Positions 11,801 to 24,427 of a DNA stretch of 64,000 bases are shown one piece after another (positions within the stretch are counted from its first letter, which is position 1; the number at the start of each line of letters is the position of its first letter). Below the pieces are notes generated by a model, which saw nothing but the letters and a program-made list of their open reading frames with translations, ran no database searches and was not told where the DNA came from. The stretch is from Spinacia oleracea (taxonomy: Eukaryota; Streptophyta; Magnoliopsida; Caryophyllales; Amaranthaceae), in NCBI RefSeq assembly GCF_020520425.1, contig NC_079487.1:134562385-134626384 (forward strand), given 5' to 3'. A program made the position numbers and the translations under genes.

Positions 11801-14800
11801 AAAAAACAATTCAGAAAAGAAGAAACTTTTTGTTTTGGGAACCATTTTGGTTCATCTAGCAATAGATCTATTTACAAGCACAAACACAAAGTGTCTTCAA
11901 ATTCAAGAGAATGACTGCCTGAGATTTCTGTCTATTTCAGGTCATTCATTACAGTTTGCCAGAAAGCGTGGAAGAGTATGTTCAGGTTCATTCTTTTACT
12001 CTATGAGTAGTCCTGAATTGCTGATGCATAGCTTGTAAATACTAATGATACTCAATTTTGCTCATTTAGGAGATTGGACGTGCTGGTCGTGATGGGAGGT
12101 TATCATATTGTCATCTCCTCTTTGACGACACCAGTTATTTTAGGCTACGCAGTCTTATGTACAGGTGTTTTTGTAATGCTATATGTCAATATGTGTTCTT
12201 ATCATTGATTCTTAAAAAATAAATAAGAGGAAATGATATTTACCTGACAATATTTTTCACTTGACAGTGATGGTGTAGATGAATATGCTGTAAATAAACT
12301 ACTTTCTGAAATTTTTAACCATGGCACGAGACTTGAGGGAGAAATTCATTCACTTGTCAAAGAATCTGCATCTCGCAAATTTGACATCAAAGAAGAGGTA
12401 TGTTCCTACCTGCTAGGCTGCTATCCTAATTTATTTCAAACACCAAAAGGAAACTCATTTGACAGTGTTCAATTTTGATCATCTTTAATTTTTAGAGATT
12501 TGGGGTTTGTTTATAAGGTGTCAGAACCTACTGTCATGTTATTGCTGCTAGTATTGCTAATGGTTGTATTGCTTATATTGATAATTTGATATTGTATAGT
12601 CATGCTTTATCATCTCCATGAATTGAATTTTGTTGAGTATTATTTGACAGATGATGGAGTTGAGTAATTTCCTGCTGAATATTTCAGGTGATTCTAACAA
12701 TCTTAACACAATTGGAGTTAGGTGAAGTTCAGTACTTGCATCTTCTTCCGCAAATGAATGTTACTTGCATCTTAAATTTTCACAAGGTTGATTCTTGTTT
12801 CTAGTACTGTTTTTTTTTTTTTTGCTTTTCTGAGAGGTAGCTTTGTTTTCTAGTGAAAAAAAAATCTTATGACTTGTAAGTTTCAGTGTTCAGTAACAAC
12901 TAACAAGAGAACTAGACTGGCGACAAAATATTTTCTTAGTTCATACAGAACTGAAATGCATGACGGTATTTTCTTGATAATTGACATCAAAATGTTGTGT
13001 ACTTATATCAAATGCAGACCCCTGCAGTGGAGTTAGCTGCCAAAGACCCTCTAATTGCAGGGATTTTGAACAAGTATGTTATATCGACCACAGAAAAAAT
13101 GTTTTTGCTAATTTTTCCCTGTAAATCTGAACTAAGGCCGTATTACTTTTCAGGTCTGAGACTAAGCATGGGCAACATGCTTTTCACATACCCACTGTGG
13201 CAAATGCTATCGGTCATACAGCAACTGAGCTTCTAAGCCAGCTGCAGAACCTAAAGGTCTGGATTTAGTAACCCATTTATAATTGTATATGGTGAAATGC
13301 TTGATGGTACTTTTAGCACACCTGAATAGTTTAATGGAGTTTACTATTTTAAATCTTTGGATTATATAGAACTACATGAATCTTATCTCTCTCTTTTTTA
13401 ACACATAAAAGAGAAATATATTATAAATTTATGCTAATGCTCACTAAAAGGTTCCATAAAAACTGCTGGCACTCTAATGATCTATCTTGAAAACTGCTGG
13501 CACTCTAATTGATCTATCTTGAATTCACGATCTGATTAAGTAAACCTCAGATACTAGTGGGGTCCATATTGTATCTGTTTGAATAGCTAATGTACCAGGT
13601 TCCAGATTCTAAGTCATTGTAGAAACAAAACAGACGTGTTAAGATTTTATGAAGTCACACTAGCTGTGACCTTAACTATCACAGCCACCCCCGACTAATT
13701 GGGATTAATAGCTATCATATTGTATTTTACCAAAAACTGTGTGGCTAGAGTAGTACCAAAAACACAAAATAATACTCTTTCTTGAACTAATCATATATTG
13801 TCTGTGGTGGTAATCTAGTTGTTATTGCATTTCAGTTTAAGGGAGAAATAACATATGAATTGAAGGATCCAGGCTACTGTTACGTCATTGTGCATGTTCC
13901 TGAGGATGTATGCTCTCTGGCTACCCAGATGACCAAATGGTTGTCAGAAATTGAATGTTGTAAGGTACTACTTGAACCGCTTCTTTGATGTAAATTTCCA
14001 AGTCTCCGTGGAAATTTCGTAATGTTTCCTGTTTATTATTTTCTTTATTCTGCAAATAACTAGCATTTCCTCTGAAAAATACAGGTCCGTAAATTAGATG
14101 TGATGTTCAATGCTGCTACCTTTGCTGTAAAATCATGTGAAAGGACAAATGGCTGTGATGTCGTCCAGCACACAGCATGTTTGCAGAAGATGACTTCAGA
14201 ATACTTCAGTGAAGAAAATATCAGTGATTTTCCCACCAAGATCAAGCAAAACAGGTATATGCCATTTCATTGTAGCATTTTTTGATGGATTGTCATGTCA
14301 AAGATTGAATGATAATGTATCACCTGTGTCTTTTTTCTGTTCGCAAAAGCCGCTGAAGGGATATAAAGCTGTGCACTATGATTATCAGCTTTGCGATGAC
14401 TCGATTCCCTCTGATTTTACATAATTCTGCAAGAACATTCTACTTTTTTTTTTGGTTATAGATTTTTTTTATAATACTGATCACCAGTGTATGTTTGTGC
14501 AGCCCATTTCTTCGAGCAGATATTAAGGTAACAGACAATTTGATACTTAAAAGTCTTTTGTGCTTAAGACAAAGATTTTTTTATATTTACCACCTTTAAG
14601 TTTCAGGTTTTTGTATTTACCACCTTATAAAATGTAATTTTATATTTACCACCTTAATTTTAAGAAAATGTTTGTATTCACCATTTTTTAAAGGATTCCA
14701 TCCAATTTTCCGTCTATGTGGGCCATACTTGAACAAATTTTTTAAAATTTTACTCCTCTTTCATTAGGTTTCCAATGAGAAATGTTAGGTAAATAGAGCC

Positions 14801-15284
14801 TACATTGACGGAAATTTGGATAAAATTCTTCAAGTAGGTGGTAAATATAAAACGTTTCATAAAATTAAGGTGGTAAATATGAAATAACATTTTATAAGGT
14901 GGTAATACGAAAACCTAAAACTTAAAAGGTGGTAAGTATCAAATATCCTTAAGACTTTATAAGTTTGTTGAACTTTATGTTACCTTTGGCACTACAGGTT
15001 TTTCTGCAAGGCTCAGGGGCCAAATTCACCCCGCGTGCAGTAGCAAGAATAATGCATGGCATTGCTAGCCCAGCTTATCCTTCTGCAAACTGGTCAAAGA
15101 CTCATTTCTGGTAAGTTGAACTGCTTCCAAATCCATGCCTCGACTAATACAGGGAACAATTGTAAGCTGAAGTTGCTCATCATTTTTGGATTGCAGGGGA
15201 AGATATACAAATGTAGACTTTAATGTAGTAATGGAAGCAGCAAAATTAGAGCTCATAAATTTTGTAGGGAAGGATGGAACATAG
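8822..15284 (+). CDS. RECQL5: RecQ-family ATP-dependent DNA helicase, plant RECQ5 type
   Basis: Nineteen exons, all in frame, give 929 residues: 8822-9913, 9998-10051, 10263-10375, 10473-10688, 10784-10862, 11193-11246, 11350-11424, 11513-11566, 11941-11985, 12070-12164, 12268-12397, 12688-12786, 13018-13073, 13154-13256, 13836-13964, 14085-14254, 14503-14527, 14998-15110, 15197-15284. The N terminus (MDSDSDSDCSHVSATPPR) matches Arabidopsis At1g27880 as I recall it. A low-complexity basic arm precedes the helicase core: motif 0 SFRDGQLEAI, Walker A PTGAGKS (314-320), DEAH (412-415), MTATAT, GMGLDKSDVGA and motif VI QEIGRAGRDGR (about 594-604). I see no four-cysteine RQC zinc site and no HRDC domain. 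The ending THFWGRYTNVDFN is conserved with the Arabidopsis protein. Expected role: 3'-5' unwinding in nuclear DNA repair or recombination. Introns hold small transposons; no break is seen in the coding sequence. Confidence 0.92.
13458..13521. repeat. Short tandem duplication in a RecQ intron
   Basis: A 31-32 base unit (AAAACTGCTGGCACTCTAAT, then GATCTATCTTG) occurs twice in a row inside the intron between exons 14 and 15. The copies differ by a single extra base, so this is a recent slip-type duplication away from the splice sites. Confidence 0.7.
14571..14947. mobile_element. MITE with TTTACCACC inverted arms in a RecQ intron
   Basis: The element lies in the intron between exons 17 and 18. 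Its two halves are inverted copies of about 150 bases, each with several TATTTACCACCTT words and inner ends reading TTTTCCGTC / GACGGAAAT. Both sides carry the octamer CTTAAGAC (14563-14570 and 14948-14955), a likely target duplication. No coding capacity is seen. Long inverted arms with an 8-9 base duplication suggest a Mutator- or hAT-type MITE; superfamily is uncertain. A relative sits in the ARF gene at 47612-48106. Confidence 0.7.
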
Positions 15285-15871
15285 AGCTTTATACATGTTA
15301 CCACATTGGTTTAACAGAATAGATCTAAAAAGGTTTCTGCAGGTACAAGTTCAAACATCTTGACTGTTCAGCAGTCTTATTACGAAAATGCCATGCCCTG
15401 TTTGTTATTGTTCGTCATCACTGTGAACAAGACCATGAACGGAGTATAGCAAATAGGAACCGGGTCAAAGACGGGTTCCATGGTAAGTGCGCAGCAGTAC
15501 GCACGTCACCCCTGTACAGAACAATAGCTTAACAGAAGGCAATATGGAGTCTCCATGTATACACCTCTGAGTTGGTTTACGAAGTAGTAGTTTCGTAATT
15601 GTATTAGTAAAAAAATTATGATCACTTTGATAAGTTGTGCTTACCTAATTTATACATGTAACACTAATTTATTGATAGTAACACACTTGTGGTTTTTATC
15701 CATGTTAAATACCTTGTGTCTTGTGTATATTATACTTATTTTTGTTTTGTCAGCTTACATTGTTTGATTTTGAGTAGCCTAGTTTGTTTTGCAACAGTTA
15801 TTGTTGGGAGTTTTTTTAATTTATTTATAAAAAACTGATAAATTATCAAAAGCTGTTTCTGGTTTACTGTT
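15285..15871. other. 3' region of the RecQ gene and spacer
   Basis: No coding sequence is recognised after the RecQ stop. The stretch includes the 3' untranslated part and T-rich spacer. Its right end (15854-15871) is the left copy of the target-site duplication of the SINE that follows. Confidence 0.5.
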
Positions 15872-16062
15872 TTATTTTTTTTGGTTCTACTACGAGGAGT
15901 TCCCACCGCCTTTGGCGAGGTAATCTCCCGTGGGAGTTTGCATGGGTACCTCGATGGGCAGCATCCCTCCAAGTTGAGATTTTTTCCATTCCCAAGGCTC
16001 GAACCCGAGACCTTGGTTAAGGAGCAAGAGGCCCTTAACCACTCATGCCAACCTCAATTGGT
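15872..16062 (-). mobile_element. tRNA-derived SINE, minus strand
   Basis: Read on the minus strand, the body starts near 16062. It shows an A box (TGGCATGAGTGG) and, about 40 bases on, a B box (GGTTCGAGCC), the internal RNA polymerase III promoter of tRNA-derived SINEs. An A-rich tail (T-rich on the plus strand, about 15872-15882) closes it. Both sides carry the same 18 bases, TGTTTCTGGTTTACTGTT (15854-15871 and 16063-16080), a perfect target-site duplication typical of LINE-mobilised elements. Length about 190 bases. The perfect duplication implies a fairly recent insertion. It lies between the convergent RecQ and actin genes. Confidence 0.85.
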
Positions 16063-16080
16063 TGTTTCTGGTTTACTGTT

Positions 16081-16525
16081 AATTTTCAACAGTAACACGA
16101 TTGTTACAGTGAATAATTTTAAGTTCATTAGGGTAACAAGCCAATTTGTTAGCAAATTACGCGCAAATGAAATCAGTAAAAGCTCATTCAAAGCCTACAG
16201 CTATGGAATAACGAAACTGGTTTAAAGACTTCTAACAATGTACCTGAGTTTAATAAGAGTTGATACCATAATATGTTATCTGCTGATGCAAAATTAACTC
16301 AGAAAAGAAAGATATTTGTAAATTGGACTATAGAAATTAATTTTGTTGCTCGTTCAAGATCGTTGTTCCACAATGAAAACTAGAGAATTACAAATAATAT
16401 AAACTAGAAATTTTCGGACTAATTTGGCTCGCCAGTCAAAATCAGTGGGTGCAAGGTACACCCGTAATCCAAATAAACGGCCGTGGTTTCTCACTCCAAC
16501 ATTCATCTTTGATTTGATGGTGAAA
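16081..16525. other. Spacer and actin 3' untranslated region
   Basis: AT-rich sequence between the SINE and the actin stop codon on the minus strand. The right part should be the actin 3' untranslated region. No other feature is supported. Confidence 0.45.
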
Positions 16526-19229
<2,704 letters not shown>

Positions 19230-20400
19230 TTTTAATTACCTGGTCAAAGAAAAAGGGTGTAATTAATATCCTTGATTGCAAGATTTAACCCGTTTAACAA
19301 AATTTGACATTTTAAAAACCATCCCTTTCAATAAACAATGATCCAAATAATACAAGTTATCTCCCTCTGTCTCAATTGCATAGGCCACATTTTTATTTCA
19401 GAGTTCCCCAAATAATTAGGCCACTCCTCATATCTTGCAAGTTTAATTATAAAATTTTCACATGTTCCAGTTACAATTCCCTAATATCATAGATGCTTCT
19501 TCTAACAAATGTATAAGTTATCAAGAACAATTAACTAATTAAGGTATTTCAAGTCAATTCCTTAAAAATGACCCTTAGCCAAATGTTGGCCTATTTAAGT
19601 GGGACAGAGAGAGTAGTTATCAAATTACATAACACGCGAGCCTCTTTGTTAATAAATCCCAATTCATCAAACACAACAGACAACAGGTTACAAACACAGT
19701 TAAACAAACCCATCCAAATGTGGATCATTTTAAGGGTAGGTTAAATTGAGGCTCATCCTATTTACAACCGCAATAAGTTGAAATGCATATCCCAGGTTTA
19801 TATTAGGGATCCTGATCACTTACAAAACCAGCATTTCAATGATCTTAGAGACTAACAGGGGGGAACACTATTGGATCACTTAAAGATTTAAAATCACATT
19901 ATTATAGTCATCAACAGTGAGGTTCTCATGTTAAATCCCGCATCAAATTTCATTCAAACAGAATCTTAATCCAAATTAGATCAAATATTCATCCCAGCCG
20001 AAGCAATTCTGCACCCCATTTGAAAAGAAAAATACAAAAAATTCAACAAATTAATCCCAATGCGGCTAATCAAGCGAAAATGATACCACATTTATGAAGC
20101 TAAACACAAAATGCAAATCCAACGAAATCAAAACTATGATAAACAATCAATAAATCAATAAAAATGCAGAATTCAACCTGAAAAATGGCGTAGAAATTAG
20201 AGAAATTGATCGTGAAAGGAGAAGAGAATTACCAGAGATAGTGATTACAAGAGAGAATTGTGATGAAGAATTCGGGAGTTTGATGAAGATGAAACCCTAA
20301 AAATTGGAGAGAGAAAAGTTTGAAAATGGATGTATAGAAGTGTGAGAGAGGGAGAGAGAAGCGGAGAACCTTTGAATTTGCAAATTTCACGACTGGCCAA
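19230..20400 (-). promoter_or_regulatory. Actin leader exon, leader intron and telo-box
   Basis: On the minus strand a donor (TCTCTG|GTAATT) at 20233/20232 pairs with an acceptor (TTGACCAG) ending at 20240-19240, giving a 993-base leader intron (19240-20232) that stops about 10 bases before the ATG. The leader exon upstream (about 20233-20350) is CT-rich and carries AAACCCTAA (plus-strand 20292-20300), a telo-box found in many plant growth-related promoters and leaders. Transcription start not fixed. Confidence 0.6.
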
Positions 20401-21024
20401 GCACGTCGAGGCAACTACTAATTTTAACCATTTTAAAAATTAAAAAAAAATTGAAATTAAATTATTGGACAATAATTTTGTTTCTAATAATACTTTTTAT
20501 AATATTGTTATGCACTTGGAAAAAAGAATTCGTTATTATATTTTAGATTTGTTCTTGGGAATAATTTGATTAAATGTCGTATGGCTTTATTTTAATCTTT
20601 AAACCGTTAAAAATTATTATTATGTATTTTAGGCAATTTGCCAAAAATAAATAAATTTTATAAATAATCTGATTATATACTCTATTCGTTTCTAAATATG
20701 TAACATGTTGACTAGCACATTTACCAATGAACTAGTTTGACCACGATATTTGAAAACATCCCAACAACATACTCCGTATTACATTACACATTAATATTTC
20801 ATTTTTATATATTAGTAACAAAACTATGGTCAAGGTTAATACTTCTTAAATAGTGTAAAAGTTAAACTGTTAGAACATAGAGAATATTTCTTCGTTGTTT
20901 TTGCATGATGGTCGAAAAGGAAAAGCCAAGTTTTTTTTAGGGGGAGGGGTTCATAACTTTATTTAGGTTATTGATGTAAATTAGCAATTACAGAGTACTA
21001 TTGATTTATAAATGAAAACTTATA
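20401..21024. other. Actin upstream region and spacer
   Basis: Very AT-rich sequence upstream of actin on the minus strand. TATTATAAAAAG (minus strand, near 20500) could serve as a TATA box but is one of many AT-rich words. ATACTCCGTATTAC near 20768 looks like a Stowaway remnant. No gene is seen. Confidence 0.4.
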
Positions 21025-21032
21025 CGGAGTAA

Positions 21033-21361
21033 TAAAGATGGCCGTGGTCGGGCTGGAGCCAGGCCACTCGACTTCAGGTCGGGCGGGGCCGACCTGAAAA
21101 GTTAAAAACATGGCCCAGGCCCACAGGCTTGCGTTCCGAGTCGGGTTTGGCTGTCTTGCCTAGTTTTACTAAATTTAGCGTGCTTTGTCGTGCCGAGTCG
21201 AGTCGTGTCGTGTCTTGTCGTGTTTTTTTTCCAGAAAAGCGGCCCAAGCCCGGCCCACAACACACAACTTCGTGCTCGTGTCGGACCGTGCTTTTTTCGT
21301 GCCCGCGTCGATCGGGCCAGGCTTTTTCGTGTCGGGTCAGGTCGGGCCTCGGGCCGACCGG
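21033..21361. mobile_element. GC-rich hAT-like non-autonomous element
   Basis: This sharp GC island starts TAAAGATGGCCGTGG and consists of repeated CGGGCC, GTCGTG and CGTGCC words on both strands. CGGAGTAA occurs at each edge (21025-21032 and 21362-21369). The left end matches the 56773 and 61079 copies; the matching CCATCTYTA right end is not seen, so it is probably right-truncated. Long open frames on both strands come from composition, not genes. CGGAGTAA is also a common local word, so the duplication is less secure than in the other copies. Confidence 0.6.
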
Positions 21362-21369
21362 CGGAGTAA

Positions 21370-21657
21370 TATACTTTCTTCATATAATCTTATGTACTTT
21401 TTAGGCTATTTGCAAAAAATAAAATAAAAATAAAATTTCATATTCCAGTATAATTCATCTTTTGTATTTATAGAGTGGTTGCAAAACTAGAAATCAAGTG
21501 AATGGGATCATAAACCAAGGAGAACTAGGTTCAATCTCGTTTCCTAATGGGAAAGTATCAATAAGCATCTTGGTCGCGTGAATGGGCCTTTTTTTTCTAT
21601 AACTTTATTCAACTACTATTATTTTAGATTAATACGTACTTATAATTAAATGAGTTT
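21370..21657. other. Spacer with a possible SINE-like remnant
   Basis: AT-rich sequence left of the Pack-MULE. AACTAGGTTCAATCTCG near 21525 faintly resembles a tRNA B box, and a T-run follows near 21590. No matching A box or target duplication was found, so no element is called. Confidence 0.3.
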
Positions 21658-21666
21658 TATATTTAA

Positions 21667-23414
21667 CGGTTTTTTCATGAAATATCCCCGAGGTTTGCGA
21701 AAACGCACCAAATACCCTCGCGTCTTTTGAATCACATAATATATCCCTATTTTTTCCCAAGTTTGCACCAAATACCCCTAAACCGACCTTCCGTTAATTC
21801 GTGTTTATAATTCACAGAATACCCCTATTTATAAACTAAGTGCACCAAATACCCAAAATATTTTTAAACTGCAGAATTTGATTTCCACAAATCGTTCACC
21901 TAATATGGGGATTGAGGATATGCAATTAATAATAGAAAATATTGTCACTCAAATCTTTCACCTAAAATATCACACTTTGTTTGACCAGCAATGGAAATGA
22001 AAGGGGGGCGTCTACACAATCACCACCCACAAACATTAGTCGAAAAACCAAATCATAGTGGTTCATTTCTATGTTAGTTCACCATCACCTCTGGGCTTGA
22101 ATTCACAGAAAAACAATAACTGACTAGTTTCATATCCCATAGATACATCAAGGTGGGGCAACAACTTAGCAAGGAAGTGCTAATAATCAACTGACTTTAG
22201 CTCACTCTAATAAAATGAGATCAAAATTACAAGAAAAAGAAAGGAACATGAATGTCATGATGAATTCAAGGGTGAAATATAACTAATTTCAACTAGAAAG
22301 CACAACCAAAGAATATGTAGAAATCAAAACTGTAGTAATCATCATCATCAAATTGTTATCTGAAATGGCTACTACAAATGACCAGCTATTTCATCTGCTT
22401 TACGATACCTAGGGCCTTGAACCCAAGCACCATCAATGGGGGCAATAACTCCAGTCAAGCCATCGTCAACAAAATCACAACCCTCTTCCCCTCTAAAACA
22501 GCCTTCACCGGCGCCAACTTAAGCTTCACACCAAAGTCCCTAATCCTCTGTGAAGGCTCGATAAAGTTTCTCCCCACATAATGGGACCTAATCAAACCCT
22601 TTTGAAAGGGCACACCAGCTTTCTCAGCATCCCCAAGAGCAGCAACAACCCCAGAATCAGGCACTGCAATAACCACATCACATTCAACAGGCGAATCAAA
22701 CCAAAGAAAAAAATCCTAGAAATCAAACGCCAATTTGTAATCAAAAGAACTAATCAACAACAAACCCAAGAATCACAACCAAACCACCGATCAAAATCCG
22801 GCGAAATTTTTCGATCCCTCGCCAAAAGACCCGAAACACATCCCTAATTCAAACCCAATGAGAAACTTCCTTCTACTGGGTAATTATAATTTATCAAAGG
22901 AAAGAGAAGAAGCTTTGTAGAGCTTTACTTGATAAGGAGAGAGAAAATAATTTGGGTTTGGAATCTGATCACGAGGATGATGCAAGTGAGGCTGTTGGGT
23001 TTGGAATCTGGTCACGAGGATCACCAACATCTTGCCCCCATTTGTAGTAGCCACTATACTTCAAAATCGTGGGTTAGGCTTGCCGGCGACCAGAGATCGG
23101 AGATCGGCCTCCGCCGGCGAAAAAAGAGCGGAGATCGGACGCCGCCGGCGACCAGAGAGCCGGAGGAAGAACATCGGAGAGGAGAGAGAAAAAGAAAGAG
23201 AAAATGGTTGAGATTTCTTTGGGAATTTTGTCAAAAAACATGTATTAAGGGCAAAATAGTAAAACGCGACTAACGGCAGACTAACGCCGTTAACTCAAAT
23301 GTGTATCTCATGAACAGTACGCAAAAATAGGGGTATATTATGTGATTCAAAACACGCGAGGGTATTTGATGCGTTTTTGCATGCAAACCTCAGGGGTATT
23401 TCATGAAAAAACCG
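21667..23414. mobile_element. Pack-MULE (Mutator-like element with captured gene pieces)
   Basis: The 1748-base element has terminal inverted repeats of about 90 bases: the left end CGGTTTTTTCATGAAATA and the inverse of the right end share most positions, including CAAATACCCTCGCGT and GAATCACATAATATA. A perfect 9-base target duplication, TATATTTAA, flanks it (21658-21666 and 23415-23423). Long inverted ends plus a 9-base duplication identify a Mutator-like element. It encodes no transposase. Inside is host-gene sequence, including an amidophosphoribosyltransferase piece (22455-22705, minus strand) and a GC-rich part (23060-23190) resembling a gene's 5' end. A 35-40 base unit containing GTTTGGAATCTG is repeated in tandem near 22955-23025. 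Confidence 0.9.
22455..22705 (-). pseudogene. Captured fragment of an amidophosphoribosyltransferase gene
   Basis: The minus strand reads [20 protein letters not shown], then [33 protein letters not shown] and AVLEGKRVV. This is the conserved core of glutamine PRPP amidotransferase (GPAT/PurF), the first enzyme of plastid purine synthesis. Only about 80 of some 560 residues are present. The frame is lost just after EGKRVV, before the PRPP-binding VDDSIVRGTT segment expected next. It lacks the start, the glutaminase half and the active-site cysteine, so it cannot make enzyme. The fragment lies wholly inside the Mutator-like element and was evidently copied from a parental gene elsewhere. After the break, the minus strand reads GVIAPIDGAWVQGPRYRKAD to a stop near 22375; I do not recognise that part. 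Confidence 0.85.
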
Positions 23415-23423
23415 TATATTTAA

Positions 23424-23792
23424 TGTAAGACCGACATATGTTAGAAATGGTTTTAGGTGCCTCGGTTTTACTATATATATAGATTGATAATGCCTCCGAT
23501 TTAGTTGCGGATTTCAAAATTATACTCCGTACTTCATACTTACTAGGAAACCATTTAGAAACTAAATGAAAAATTGCTCTTCTCGAACAAAAGCTGAGAT
23601 GATAAGAACCTGCTTCAAAATGAAGCACGAACTCTAAACTGCCGGATTTTGCTTTTTTGTTATATGTGATGGCGGTGATGCCCTAGGTTTGGCCGAGGTT
23701 AACTTAAATTAAGTGTTTTTCATAAAATAATAATAATAATACTAATAATAAATTAACTAAAGCTAAGAAATAAATAAAACCGACCACGTAAC
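23424..23792. other. Spacer right of the Pack-MULE
   Basis: AT-rich sequence with a short AAT run near 23730. No gene or clear element is recognised. Confidence 0.4.
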
Positions 23793-24178
23793 CTAACTTG
23801 TTATACATTGGTCCACCACTGCTCCGATTTAGTCCAGTCTAGTTTTAGAATATGACATGCTTCATAATTGGTAATTTGTACATCCTATCTATAATCTGAG
23901 TCTGTTTGTTTACATGTTATGTTTAACGAGCAATAATATAGACATAATTTGATCTTAGATTTTAACTATCGCCCTGTTAATTTTTTACCTAATTTGTTAA
24001 CATTGGTCAACCGCTGCACCGATTTAGTCCGATCTAGTTTTAGAATATGACATGCTTCATAATTGATAATTTGTACATCCTATCTATAATCCGAGTCTTC
24101 TTTTACATATTATAACGATCAATAATATAGACGTAATACGATCTTAGATTTTAACTATCGCCCTGTTAATTTTTTACC
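23793..24178. repeat. Diverged tandem duplication upstream of the DUF212 gene
   Basis: A unit of about 190 bases occurs twice, at roughly 23793-23986 and 23991-24178. Both copies contain TTAGTCC, TTTTAGAATATGACATGCTT, TTTGTACATCCTATCTATAA and TTAACTATCGCCCTGTTAAT. They differ by scattered changes and small gaps, so the duplication is not fresh. It lies 250 bases upstream of the start codon and may form part of the promoter. Confidence 0.8.
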
Positions 24179-24427
24179 AACTTAGGTACTAGTTAGTTAG
24201 TTACCGCATGAGATTTTGGTTGCTAAAATCACACAAGGCATGTAAAGGAATATTCCACATTTCAATTCTACATTTCTACCCAAGAAGGAGACTTCTAGTT
24301 AAGAACTTAAGACCGTTTGTTAACTTCCCCAAAATAAATCACAGAAACGTTTTCAATACGTTTCGATTCAATCGCCATAACCATTGATAGTCGGGCAATG
24401 CTGGGTTGAGGTTCTCTTCGATCATTA

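Noticed and set aside
21074-21427. Long open frames on both strands in GC islands (also near 54520, 56821 and 61008)
   Set aside because: They coincide with arrays of CGGGCC/CGTGCC words, have open frames on both strands with Arg/Pro/Gly-rich nonsense, and lie inside elements with target duplications. Composition explains them.
22929-23273. 114-residue open frame in the Pack-MULE as a gene
   Set aside because: It runs through a short tandem repeat and a GC-rich leader-like part and has no recognisable protein family; it is best explained as captured non-coding sequence.
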